Assembly: GCA_016709965.1 (NCBI GenBank) | Contig: JADJLT010000001.1 | Location: forward strand, 866,501 to 930,500 | Length of the DNA stretch: 64,000 bases | Source: Betaproteobacteria bacterium | Lineage (GTDB): Bacteria; Pseudomonadota; Gammaproteobacteria; Burkholderiales; Rhodocyclaceae | Direction of reading: 5' to 3' | Part shown: positions 1 to 6,814 of the stretch, one piece after another | Position numbering within the stretch: position 1 is the stretch's first letter | Layout: each line of letters begins with the position of its first letter | Notes under the pieces: generated by a model | Database searches by the model: none | Told to the model about the DNA's origin: nothing | What the model saw: only the letters and a program-made list of their open reading frames with translations | Program-made: the position numbers and the translations under genes

Positions 1-100
1 CAAGCCACAGGGCGCCGAGCCGGCAAATAAGCCGACCGAGCGCCATGCCTCATTTTTAAAGGGGAAAACTAAGACGCCTGCGGTCAACCGGAAAAATCAG
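1..100. other. Window edge, no gene recognised
   Basis: No reading frame with a recognisable product runs through these bases. The only structure seen is the first copy of the dispersed repeat (77-112), which starts just after the stop codon of the DUF1294 gene. The region may belong to a gene that lies mostly outside the window. Confidence 0.4.
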
Positions 101-112
101 TCAAAAATGAAA
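77..112 (+). repeat. Dispersed repeat copy 1
   Basis: The core CGGTCAACCGGAAAAA is at 81-96, followed by a second A-tract at 103-107. It lies against and across the 3' end (stop at 101-103) of the minus-strand DUF1294 gene. See the finding on the repeat family. Confidence 0.85.
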
Positions 113-739
113 TTTTCCGGCCGACGACCAGACCACCGACGACAAGCCTCGCCATGCCGCCGCCCCCTTGGGCGACAACAACCAGCCCAACGCACCGCAG
201 TTCACCAATACCGTCATCCAGAACATCACCTGGAATGAAGTCTTCTTCGACTTGTGACGCAGCAGTTTCTGGGCAAATAACGCACCCGGCCAGCCACCGA
301 TCAGCGCCAGCAGGTGCAGCGTACTTTCCTGGGTTCGCCACTCCCCGTTCTGGGCAGCCGACTTGTCCCAGGCATACACCGCAAAAGCAAACAGGCTGGC
401 CACGACATAAATCACCGGCACCAGCTTCGGCAACTTGCCCAGCCACGTACAGCCCGCCACAAAAACGATGAAGAGGACGGCCAGCCACAACAGCTTTCGC
501 GTCGGCTCGACGACCGATACTGATGAACGCGACTCGACGAACGCCACACCGTCGGCACGCGCCCTGCCCTTCGCATCAAATGCCAGATCGTAGGTCACAA
601 TCTCGCCATCGACCGGCCGCCGACCGCGCCGGGCAAACGACTTGATGTGCAAAAACACCGCCTCGCCACCGCCGTTCGGCACAATGAAACCAAAACCCTG
701 CTCGTCTTTCCAGCGTGTGACTTTTCCCTGATAGCGCAT
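101..739 (-). CDS. Cold-shock domain / DUF1294 membrane protein
   Basis: The product has 212 residues. Residues 1-70 form a cold-shock (OB-fold) nucleic-acid binding domain: GKVTRWKDEQGFGFI followed by VFLHIKSF matches the RNP1/RNP2 pattern. Residues about 85-205 form the DUF1294 part, with hydrophobic segments near 85-100, 110-125 and 175-190 and the family signature AWDKSAAQNGEWRTQE, then ALIGGWPGALFAQ. This two-domain arrangement is common in proteobacteria, but the function is unknown; it is probably an inner-membrane protein with a cytoplasmic RNA- or DNA-binding head. It is transcribed away from the MerR gene. The start at 739 is chosen because the cold-shock fold begins within five residues of it. 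Confidence 0.85.
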   Translation of the reverse strand: MRYQGKVTRWKDEQGFGFIVPNGGGEAVFLHIKSFARRGRRPVDGEIVTYDLAFDAKGRARADGVAFVESRSSVSVVEPTRKLLWLAVLFIVFVAGCTWLGKLPKLVPVIYVVASLFAFAVYAWDKSAAQNGEWRTQESTLHLLALIGGWPGALFAQKLLRHKSKKTSFQVMFWMTVLVNCGALGWLLSPKGAAAWRGLSSVVWSSAGKFHF

Positions 740-843
740 ATCGTTTTAGGCAAATTGAATAGCGCGATTTTCAGGCACCGGGCTGCGCAGGGCAAGCAAG
801 TTAACATCTGGAACGACACAAAATTTTCGCCTGAATTTTCACC

Positions 844-874
844 TTGACTTAGAGTGCACTCCAACAACTAGAGT
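844..874 (+). promoter_or_regulatory. MerR-type promoter with 19-bp spacer and operator
   Basis: A -35 TTGACT at 844-849 and a -10-like TAGAGT at 869-874 are separated by 19 bp, the overlong spacer typical of MerR-activated promoters. The spacer holds the dyad TTAGAGTG/CACTCCAA (849-864), with the perfect palindrome GAGTGCACTC in its centre, as in operators of the NmlR/AdhR branch. The expected transcript start is only about one base from the ATG at 882. It probably drives the MerR gene itself and the next gene. Confidence 0.7.
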
Positions 875-881
875 GACATTC

Positions 882-1304
882 ATGGAATCCAGCCTGACCA
901 TTAAGGACGTGTCGCAACGTACGGGGTTGAGCGCCCACACGCTGCGCTACTACGAACGCATCGGCCTGATTGCACCCGTTGCCCGCGCCACGGGTGGCCA
1001 GCGCCGGTACGCCGCCGCCGACATGGACTGGCTGGCATTCCTGCTGCGCCTGCGCACCACCGGCATGCCTATCCAGGGCATGCTGGAATTTGCCAGGTTA
1101 CGAAGCGAAGGGAATGTCACCGCCCGTACCCGCCGGAAGATCCTCGAAAGCCACCTTGCCGACGTGCTCAGCAACATCGCGTCACTGCAGCAGTCCGCCG
1201 AGGCATTGCAAACGAAGATCGGGATTTATCGGCAGATTGAACATTCCTTCTCGCAAGACTCTCAACTTGTTGAAGGAAAAACCAATGACTCAAAATCGTT
1301 ATGA
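882..1304 (+). CDS. MerR family transcriptional regulator
   Basis: The product has 140 residues from the ATG at 882; an in-frame GTG at 873 would add three residues but overlaps the promoter -10. The winged-helix DNA-binding domain starts at residue 5 (LTIKDVSQRTGLSAHTLRYY) and continues through ERIGLI and GGQRRY. A dimerising coiled coil follows to about residue 120. No cysteine cluster for metal binding is seen, so it fits the AdhR/NmlR/YhjB-like group, which senses reactive aldehydes or redox stress, rather than metal-sensing MerR or CueR. Its 3' end overlaps the next gene by 20 bp, so the two are co-transcribed. The ligand is unknown. Confidence 0.88.
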   Translation: MESSLTIKDVSQRTGLSAHTLRYYERIGLIAPVARATGGQRRYAAADMDWLAFLLRLRTTGMPIQGMLEFARLRSEGNVTARTRRKILESHLADVLSNIASLQQSAEALQTKIGIYRQIEHSFSQDSQLVEGKTNDSKSL

Positions 1305-1665
1305 ACGGGGCCTCGCCAAACTGGAAGAAATCGACGGCCAGGCCGGCAGCAGGGTCATCAACAGCCTGCGTGACATCGCTCCGGATTTTGCCCGCTATCT
1401 GATCGAATTTCCCTTCGGCGATATCTACTCCCGTCCCGGCCTCGATTTGCGCGCCCGGGAAATCGCCGTCGTCGCCGCGCTGACAGCATTGGGCAACGCG
1501 ACCCCGCAATTGAAAGTGCACATCGAAGGCGCGCTCAATGTCGGCGTCAGCCAGGAGGAAATCGTCGAAGTCATCATGCAGATGGCTGTCTACGCCGGGT
1601 TCCCGGCTGCCCTCAACGGTCTTTTTGCGGCCAAGGAGGTATTCGCCGAAAGAGCGACAGGCTAA
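1285..1665 (+). CDS. Carboxymuconolactone decarboxylase family protein
   Basis: The product has 126 residues and starts at an ATG preceded by AAGGA, inside the end of the merR gene. The central part, GLDLRAREIAVVAALTAL followed by HIEGALNVGVSQEEIVEV, is the all-alpha CMD/AhpD-like fold. It lacks the CxxC pair of true AhpD peroxidase partners, so it is more like the gamma-carboxymuconolactone decarboxylase branch. In many proteobacteria such a gene sits under a MerR regulator of the same type as here; the role is thought to be in aldehyde or oxidative stress, but the substrate is not known. It is not likely to be the protocatechuate-pathway PcaC, since no pca genes are near. Confidence 0.85.
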   Translation: MTQNRYERGLAKLEEIDGQAGSRVINSLRDIAPDFARYLIEFPFGDIYSRPGLDLRAREIAVVAALTALGNATPQLKVHIEGALNVGVSQEEIVEVIMQMAVYAGFPAALNGLFAAKEVFAERATG

Positions 1666-1835
1666 TGGCCATCGATATTTTTCGACATGGCCCGATGCAT
1701 CTCGGACGCAGCCCGTCGCGTCTTTTCCCAACCGCATTCCAGATCGGGTAAAGTTGCCGTCAAGGAATGGCTGTGCCAGAAAAGGTCTGGTGCAAGTGAG
1801 CACACTTTTGGCAACCAGGGTTTGGCACAGGGCAC

Positions 1836-3476
1836 ATGTATTCGATTGAAGTAGTTCTCGCCATGTTGGCGGCGGTAGTAGGCAGTGGTTATCTGGTGCG
1901 CACCTTGCCGATATCCATCCCCCTGCCACTGGCGCAAATCGCCCTGGGGGCTGTCGTCGCGCTGGTGTCCGTGCACCGGGTCAGGCTCGATCCGGAAATA
2001 TTCTTTTTGCTCTTCCTGCCGCCGCTGCTTTTCCTCGACGGCTGGCGCATCCCCAAGACCGGGCTGGTTCGCGACAAGGCGATCATCCTGTCGCTGGCCT
2101 TCGGGCTGGTCATCTTCACGGTCATCGGGGCCGGCTATCTGCTGCACTGGATGATCCCGGCCATGCCACTGGCCGTGGCCTTTGCGCTGGCCGCCATTGT
2201 GTCGCCAACCGACCCGGTCGCGGTATCTTCGATGGCCAAGCGCATCACCATTCCCAAGCGCCTGATGCACATCCTTGAAGGTGAATCGCTGCTCAATGAC
2301 GCCTCCGGCCTGGTGTGCTTCAGATTTGCCGTAGTGGCGGCCACGACTGGCAGCTTCTCGCTGGGCACGGCATCGCTCACGCTGATCTGGGTCACGTTGT
2401 CGGGGCTGGCAGTGGGAGCGGGGGTCACCTACGGCATCAGTATCGCGCAACGCTGGATGTCGCGACATTTTGGCGAAGAAAGCGGTTCGCCCATCCTGGT
2501 CAATCTGCTGACCCCGTTCGCCGCCTACCTGATCGCCGAACACATCCAGACCTCCGGCATCCTAGCTGCCGTGGCCGCCGGCGTCACAATGAGCTACGTC
2601 GAGCTCTCGGGCCGCGCCCTGGCCACTACCCGCGTTCAACGGGCCGCAGTGTGGGAGACCGTGCATTTTTCGCTGAACGGCATCATCTTCGTGCTGCTCG
2701 GCGAACAATTGCCCGGCATCATGCAAAGCGCCGGCGCTTCAGTCGAAGACATCGGACACGTTTCCCGCTGGTGGCTGCTGGTCTATGTGCTGGCGCTGGT
2801 GGCAATCCTGATCGTGCTGCGCTGCTTCTGGGTCTGGGCGAACTGGCATGTCAGCCGCCATCTGGCGAGCCGCAAGGGTGAAACCCTTCCGCCCCCCAAC
2901 TGGCGGATCATTGCGGCCATGTCGCTGGCCGGCGTCCGGGGTGCCGTGACGCTGGCCGGCGTGTTGACACTGCCATTATTGTTGCCGGATGGCTCGGAAT
3001 TTCCGGCCCGAGACATCGTCATTTTCCTGGCTGCCTCGGTCATCCTGCTCTCGCTGCTACTGGCCAACGTCGGCCTGCCGCGCCTGCTGAACGGCCTGAC
3101 CCTGCCCGAGGAAGCCGCCGACCGCCAGGAGGAAGACCTGGCGCGACGCGAGGCTGCCATTGCTGCCATCGCCGCCATCGAGGCAGCCCGCCATTCGCTG
3201 TGCGACGAGACCACGATGGCCTCGGAGCTCTACACCAACGCCGCAGTACGCGTGCTGGAAAACTACAAACATCGTCTCGACGATAGCGGCGCACCGGGCA
3301 GCGTCAACGCCGAACGCCTGCGCGAAGCCGACAGCGCCGAAGTCAAGCTTCGCCTGGCCGCCCTGCAGGCAGAGCGCGATACGATTTTCCGGCTGGCTCG
3401 GGAATCAGCGATATCCGACGAACTCTCCCGCAAACTGGTACGGCAGATCGACCTGATGGAAGCGCGTTATCGTTAA
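1836..3476 (+). CDS. CPA1-family Na+/H+ antiporter
   Basis: A 546-residue inner-membrane antiporter exchanging Na+ (or K+) for H+. About 12 hydrophobic segments fill residues 1-420. The ion-binding helix motif SPTDPVAVSS lies at about 126-135, followed by GESLLNDASGL; both are diagnostic of NhaP/YjcE-like CPA1 proteins. The last about 120 residues are soluble, charged and helical (EEAADRQEEDLARREAA), a cytoplasmic regulatory tail as in YjcE. It stands alone: 170 bp follow the previous gene and a terminator-like hairpin lies about 200 bp downstream. Confidence 0.9.
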   Translation: MYSIEVVLAMLAAVVGSGYLVRTLPISIPLPLAQIALGAVVALVSVHRVRLDPEIFFLLFLPPLLFLDGWRIPKTGLVRDKAIILSLAFGLVIFTVIGAGYLLHWMIPAMPLAVAFALAAIVSPTDPVAVSSMAKRITIPKRLMHILEGESLLNDASGLVCFRFAVVAATTGSFSLGTASLTLIWVTLSGLAVGAGVTYGISIAQRWMSRHFGEESGSPILVNLLTPFAAYLIAEHIQTSGILAAVAAGVTMSYVELSGRALATTRVQRAAVWETVHFSLNGIIFVLLGEQLPGIMQSAGASVEDIGHVSRWWLLVYVLALVAILIVLRCFWVWANWHVSRHLASRKGETLPPPNWRIIAAMSLAGVRGAVTLAGVLTLPLLLPDGSEFPARDIVIFLAASVILLSLLLANVGLPRLLNGLTLPEEAADRQEEDLARREAAIAAIAAIEAARHSLCDETTMASELYTNAAVRVLENYKHRLDDSGAPGSVNAERLREADSAEVKLRLAALQAERDTIFRLARESAISDELSRKLVRQIDLMEARYR

Positions 3477-3680
3477 GGATTTTGGGCACGTAGATAACGT
3501 GAGCGGCCCAACACTCCAAGCAACGATGCCCAGCTGCCGATAAATTGCCATTCGCTTGAACGTGAATTTGCGTGTGGCACCTGAGCGCTGACAACGCGGG
3601 CTGGCGATGTTTCGCCAGCTAAGGACTGGACTGAACCCGATTCGGAAAATTATTGAAAAGCTTCCTGCAGAAAGCTTTCG

Positions 3681-3720
3681 GCCATAAAAAAACGCCACTC
3701 ATCGGTGACGTTTTTGTTTT
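3681..3720. terminator. Bidirectional terminator between antiporter and cytochrome b561 operon
   Basis: CGCCAC (3693-3698) pairs with GTGACG (3705-3710) around a short loop, flanked by seven A on the left and TTTTTGTTTTT on the right, so either strand gives a stem with a U-tract. The extended arms (GGCC plus A-tract against T-tract plus GGCC) reach into the second A-rich block of repeat copy 2. Confidence 0.65.
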
Positions 3721-3748
3721 TGGCCGATTTTTCCGGTTGACCGTAGCA
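3715..3748 (-). repeat. Dispersed repeat copy 2
   Basis: The core reads TTTTTCCGGTTGACCG on the plus strand (3728-3743); its distal A-block (as TTTTTGTTTTT) doubles as the T-tract of the neighbouring terminator. Intergenic. Confidence 0.85.
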
Positions 3749-3798
3749 AATAGTATTACTTTAGTCAGAGCAGAGTTGCTCCATTGCGCAACAGCTGT

Positions 3799-4332
3799 TC
3801 AGTTCTTGATCAACCAGTCGGGCAACATCCGTTGCAGGGTGCCGTCCCGCATGAAAGCATGCTTGGCGGCGCCGGCAATGTGCAGCGCGATCAATGCTGC
3901 AGCACCCCAGACAAATGCTTCATGAGCCAGCTTGAAGACGCCGTTCAGTGATTCGTCCGGCCAGCCGAGCTTGGGAAGCTCCACACCAAAGAACTTGATA
4001 GCGTAGGGCGTAAAGGACGAAGCGAGGTAACCAGCCAGGGGCGCCATAAGCAGCACGGTGTAGAGCGCGTGATGCGTCGCAGTGGCCAGTTTGGCCTCCC
4101 AGCCACGAGTCATCTGGCGTGGCGCCGGGTGCTTGCTGCGCCATGCCATGCGAAGCAGGATCAGCATCAGCGCCACCAATCCAAGCGATTTGTGCAGGCT
4201 GTAGGCCGCACTGCGCTCGGCGCCTTTGGGCAGGTCGACCATGTTCCAGCCAAGCCATAACAACCACAGCACAACTGCCGCCTGTACCCAGTGCAGCAGC
4301 ATGGCTGGCAGGGTGTAACGCTGGGCGGTCAT
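3799..4332 (-). CDS. Cytochrome b561 family protein
   Basis: A 177-residue four-helix membrane cytochrome b, predicted to carry di-haem and to exchange electrons between quinone and a periplasmic partner. Candidate haem-ligand histidines are in helix 1 (MLLHWVQAA), helix 2 (SLHKSLGL), helix 3 (ATHHALYTVLL) and helix 4 (ALIALHIAGAAKHA). The ATG at 4332 overlaps the stop of the beta-propeller gene by 4 bp, which fixes this start and shows translational coupling. As the last gene of the PedF operon it is a likely membrane electron acceptor or donor for the PQQ-linked system. Confidence 0.88.
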   Translation of the reverse strand: MTAQRYTLPAMLLHWVQAAVVLWLLWLGWNMVDLPKGAERSAAYSLHKSLGLVALMLILLRMAWRSKHPAPRQMTRGWEAKLATATHHALYTVLLMAPLAGYLASSFTPYAIKFFGVELPKLGWPDESLNGVFKLAHEAFVWGAAALIALHIAGAAKHAFMRDGTLQRMLPDWLIKN

Positions 4333-5267
4333 CGGATGCTCACGCCCCACGGCAGTTCACCGACTTCAATATCGGCCAGCTTCCTGAAGCTGACCGTATC
4401 GATCACGGAAACACTGCCGGAACGGCCGTTGGCAACATAGAGCTTGGCGCCATCCGGCGTAATGGCCATGTTCCATGGACGCTTGCCGACTTCGATGGTG
4501 GCGATCACTGTATTGCTGACAACATCGATAGCCATGACCGACGGGTCACGGCCGTTGGAAACGAATACCCGCTTGCCGTCCGGATGAACCGCAATCCCGG
4601 CCGGATATTGTCCGGCTTTGATTTCCGCAATTACCCTGCGTTGGGCGACATCAATGACGAAGACCTTGCCGGTTACTTCGCTGGCGACGTAAGCCCGACT
4701 GCCATCCGGCAGAAAGCCGATGCCCCGCGGCCGCTTGCCAACCGGGATACTGCTCACCTGCTGGCGCGCCGAGACGTCAACGACATCGACCTGCTCGGCT
4801 TCTTCGGCACTGACATAGAGCCAGCGGCCGTCAGGGCTGAACACCGCGTGTTCCGGATTCTTGCCCTGCACCTTGATGCGGGCCAGTTCATTGCCTTGCG
4901 GTGCAGTCAGCAACACCACGCTATTGTCGTCCTCAACGGCAACAGCGAGTAACTTCCCATCGGCGGAAAGACTGATACCTTCCGGCGAATCCCCGACGCG
5001 TACAGTCTTGATCAGTTGGCCGGTCGTCGTATCGACGATCAGCAAGCTGCCAGTCTTGGCATCGGTCAGGTATACATAGCCGGGCCCCGCGGCAATACCG
5101 CGCGGACGCTGGCCAGCAGGAATGTCAGCCGAGCGTTGATCGGTGGCAGTGTCAATGACACTGACTGTGGCCGATTTTTCATTCGGCACGTAGGCCATTG
5201 GTGCGGCCAGCGCAACGCTGCCGACAGCGGCCAGCAGCGTTGCAATCAGAGAGCGGAAGAGTTGCAT
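4329..5267 (-). CDS. PQQ-catabolism-associated YVTN beta-propeller protein
   Basis: The product has 312 residues. Residues 1-22 form a signal peptide (MQLFRSLIATLLAAVGSVALAA), so it is periplasmic; the start at 5267 is chosen for that. The rest is about seven repeats of the 40-residue YVTN type, seen as PRGIAAGPGYVYLTD, PEGISLSADGKLLAV, PEHAVFSPDGRWLYV, PRGIGFLPDGSRAYV, PAGIAVHPDGKRVFV and PWNMAITPDGAKLYV. This is the family found with quinoprotein alcohol dehydrogenases. It carries no haem or quinone motif, so it is an accessory or scaffold. It is preceded by 7 bp after the binding-protein gene. Confidence 0.88.
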   Translation of the reverse strand: MQLFRSLIATLLAAVGSVALAAPMAYVPNEKSATVSVIDTATDQRSADIPAGQRPRGIAAGPGYVYLTDAKTGSLLIVDTTTGQLIKTVRVGDSPEGISLSADGKLLAVAVEDDNSVVLLTAPQGNELARIKVQGKNPEHAVFSPDGRWLYVSAEEAEQVDVVDVSARQQVSSIPVGKRPRGIGFLPDGSRAYVASEVTGKVFVIDVAQRRVIAEIKAGQYPAGIAVHPDGKRVFVSNGRDPSVMAIDVVSNTVIATIEVGKRPWNMAITPDGAKLYVANGRSGSVSVIDTVSFRKLADIEVGELPWGVSIR

Positions 5268-5274
5268 GTCCGCT

Positions 5275-6126
5275 TCAGGACGCCAGGTAGGAAATGCCGT
5301 GACTCTTGAAAATCGCGGCAATGGTGCCATCGCGCTTGAGGTCAGCCATCGCTGCCGCGAGCGCTTCAGCGAGCGCCAGATCCTCGGCCTTGACCGCCAT
5401 GCCGAGCGGCCAGCTATCTATCTTGAGCTCTGCGAACTTGGTGCCGTCGAGCACGATGCCTTCCTGACCCTTGATGGCCTCTTCAAGTTCGGCGCGTTGA
5501 GCCAGCACGGCAGCCACCTTGCCTTCGGCCATGGCTTGTGCGGCTTCGGCCACCGTCTTGAAATGAACCACGTTTTCACGCAGCCTGCCGTTCATCACAC
5601 CGAGCAGGAAAGAGTCAGCCAGCGAGGTCCCTTCGACGCCAACCTTTTCACGCGTGAATACCTCCAGAGCAACAGCCGCAGAACCCGTCGGGGCCTTCCG
5701 CACACGCGCCGGATTGCGCGCCATGGCTAGTGTTTCGCGATGATAGGCACCGAAAATACGGACTTTGTCATTAGCACGGGCCAGATATTCGTCCACCGGC
5801 ACATGCATCATCATGTCGGAAGGCGGCGCGCCCAGATAATGCCCCTTCCAGACCATGTTGCGCAGGTCGTCGTTCATGTCTTCGCCGGCGTTATATCCAA
5901 CAACCTGGGCGGTCAGCCCCAGTTTTCCGGCAATTGCCCGGGCGATGTCGGCGTCGATGCCCTTGCCACCTGAGGTGGCGTAAGGCGGGAAGTCGTTATA
6001 AACAGCGATGCGCAGACTGCCACGCTTGCGGATCGCCTCCAGCCCTTCATCAGCCAGAGCCGGCAGGACGCCCGCAAAGGGTAGCGCTGCCAGCGCCTTC
6101 AGCCAAAGTCGACGGTCATTCTTCAT
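5275..6126 (-). CDS. Quinoprotein dehydrogenase-associated solute-binding protein
   Basis: The product has 283 residues with a signal peptide ending near ADA/ALADEG (residue 26). The body is a family-3 type periplasmic solute-binding fold: KRGSLRIAVYNDFPPYAT, then GIDADIARAIAGKLG, and the second lobe begins near GTSLADSFLLG. No permease or ATPase gene is next to it, so it is unlikely to serve an ABC importer here. Homologues are found beside PQQ-dependent dehydrogenases, where they are thought to assist cofactor or substrate handling. The start overlaps the end of the cytochrome gene by 11 bp. Confidence 0.85.
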   Translation of the reverse strand: MKNDRRLWLKALAALPFAGVLPALADEGLEAIRKRGSLRIAVYNDFPPYATSGGKGIDADIARAIAGKLGLTAQVVGYNAGEDMNDDLRNMVWKGHYLGAPPSDMMMHVPVDEYLARANDKVRIFGAYHRETLAMARNPARVRKAPTGSAAVALEVFTREKVGVEGTSLADSFLLGVMNGRLRENVVHFKTVAEAAQAMAEGKVAAVLAQRAELEEAIKGQEGIVLDGTKFAELKIDSWPLGMAVKAEDLALAEALAAAMADLKRDGTIAAIFKSHGISYLAS

Positions 6127-6544
6127 GGACGGTTTCCAGCCAGGTACGGATAGCCCACATGGCTTCCTGACTCAGGATACCCTCAAACGGGGGCATGTAA
6201 ACACGGCCGTCACGCACAGCACCCTTGCGGATACGCGGCAGGAATACTTCGTCACCTTCGTCGCCGAGCGGCAGGTAGCGCAAGTCAGGTGCGATACCGC
6301 CGGAAATGGCACCGAGGCCGTGGCAGCGAGCGCAATTCTGATTAAAAGCTGAATCTCCTATCTTGATTGCGGTCTTATCTTTACGATAAGGATTACTCTT
6401 CAGGAAATCGGCACCGAGATCTTTCAGACCAGTGGTATCGACAGCATGCGGCACGACGTCGCCGTGAGCAAATGCCTGCGTTGCAGCCGTGCTGATGAGA
6501 AGGGCGGCGGCCACGGCGCCGATGTAGCGGAAGGGATGGGTCAC
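6116..6544 (-). CDS. pedF: Cytochrome c-550, PedF type
   Basis: A 142-residue periplasmic mono-haem cytochrome c. The GTG start at 6544 is chosen because AAGGAG lies eight bases upstream and a signal peptide (VAAALLISTAATQAFA) follows. The haem site is NCARCHGLGAIS (CxxCH) and a candidate distal Met is in VYMPPFEG. PedF-type cytochromes accept electrons from PQQ ethanol dehydrogenases. It is the first gene of a four-gene operon, but no quinoprotein dehydrogenase is in the window, so the enzyme must be encoded elsewhere. Transcription is expected from the sigma-54 promoter at 6594-6609. Confidence 0.85.
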   Translation of the reverse strand: MTHPFRYIGAVAAALLISTAATQAFAHGDVVPHAVDTTGLKDLGADFLKSNPYRKDKTAIKIGDSAFNQNCARCHGLGAISGGIAPDLRYLPLGDEGDEVFLPRIRKGAVRDGRVYMPPFEGILSQEAMWAIRTWLETVHEE

Positions 6545-6593
6545 AAATGTCTCCTTTTTGGATTGCGGGTTACAGCCTTTGTGAGCAGATAAC

Positions 6594-6609
6594 TGCAAGC
6601 CCTGTGCCA
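6594..6609 (-). promoter_or_regulatory. Sigma-54 promoter of the pedF operon
   Basis: On the minus strand the sequence is TGGCAC-AGGGC-TTGCA, a perfect -24/-12 pair with the required 5-bp gap. Transcription would begin near 6583, about 40 bp before the GTG of pedF. Confidence 0.8.
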
Positions 6610-6690
6610 GGTGGCCCGTGTTGGCCAAAGAGGCGCCGGGAACCTTGTGTGCTCGTAGCAAGGGCAAAAGATGGAAAGCAGACAGACAAT

Positions 6691-6706
6691 TGGCACGCCA
6701 ATTGCT
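6691..6706 (+). promoter_or_regulatory. Sigma-54 promoter of the activator gene
   Basis: On the plus strand the sequence is TGGCAC-GCCAA-TTGCT, again matching the -24/-12 consensus with correct spacing. Transcription would begin near 6717, about 100 bp before the activator gene. The site overlaps an inverted repeat (CAATTGGC/GCCAATTG), which could allow competition with a repressor or with the opposite promoter. Confidence 0.65.
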
Positions 6707-6711
6707 AATCC

Positions 6712-6774
6712 TTGCAACACGTTGCTCGTTGCATTGCTTAGAAAAAGTGCAGGTGTTACGTTATGAAGCAACAC
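6712..6774. promoter_or_regulatory. Candidate upstream activator sites for the sigma-54 activator
   Basis: Two related inverted repeats are seen: GCAAC-AC-GTTGC at 6714-6725, and GTGTTAC (6753-6759) facing GCAACAC (6768-6774). They lie 130-190 bp upstream of the expected pedF start, the usual distance for enhancer-binding proteins. The shared half-site GCAACAC suggests one regulator, presumably the product of the gene at 6815. Confidence 0.45.
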
Positions 6775-6814
6775 AACAATAAAGATAAATAATTCTGGTC
6801 TAACCGGAGGAGAG

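Larger units (their letters stand above)
3477..3798. other. Intergenic region with terminator and repeat copy 2
   Basis: This is a 322-bp gap between convergent genes. It holds a bidirectional terminator-like hairpin at 3681-3720 and the second copy of the dispersed repeat at 3715-3748. No ORF with a ribosome-binding site is seen. Confidence 0.6.
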
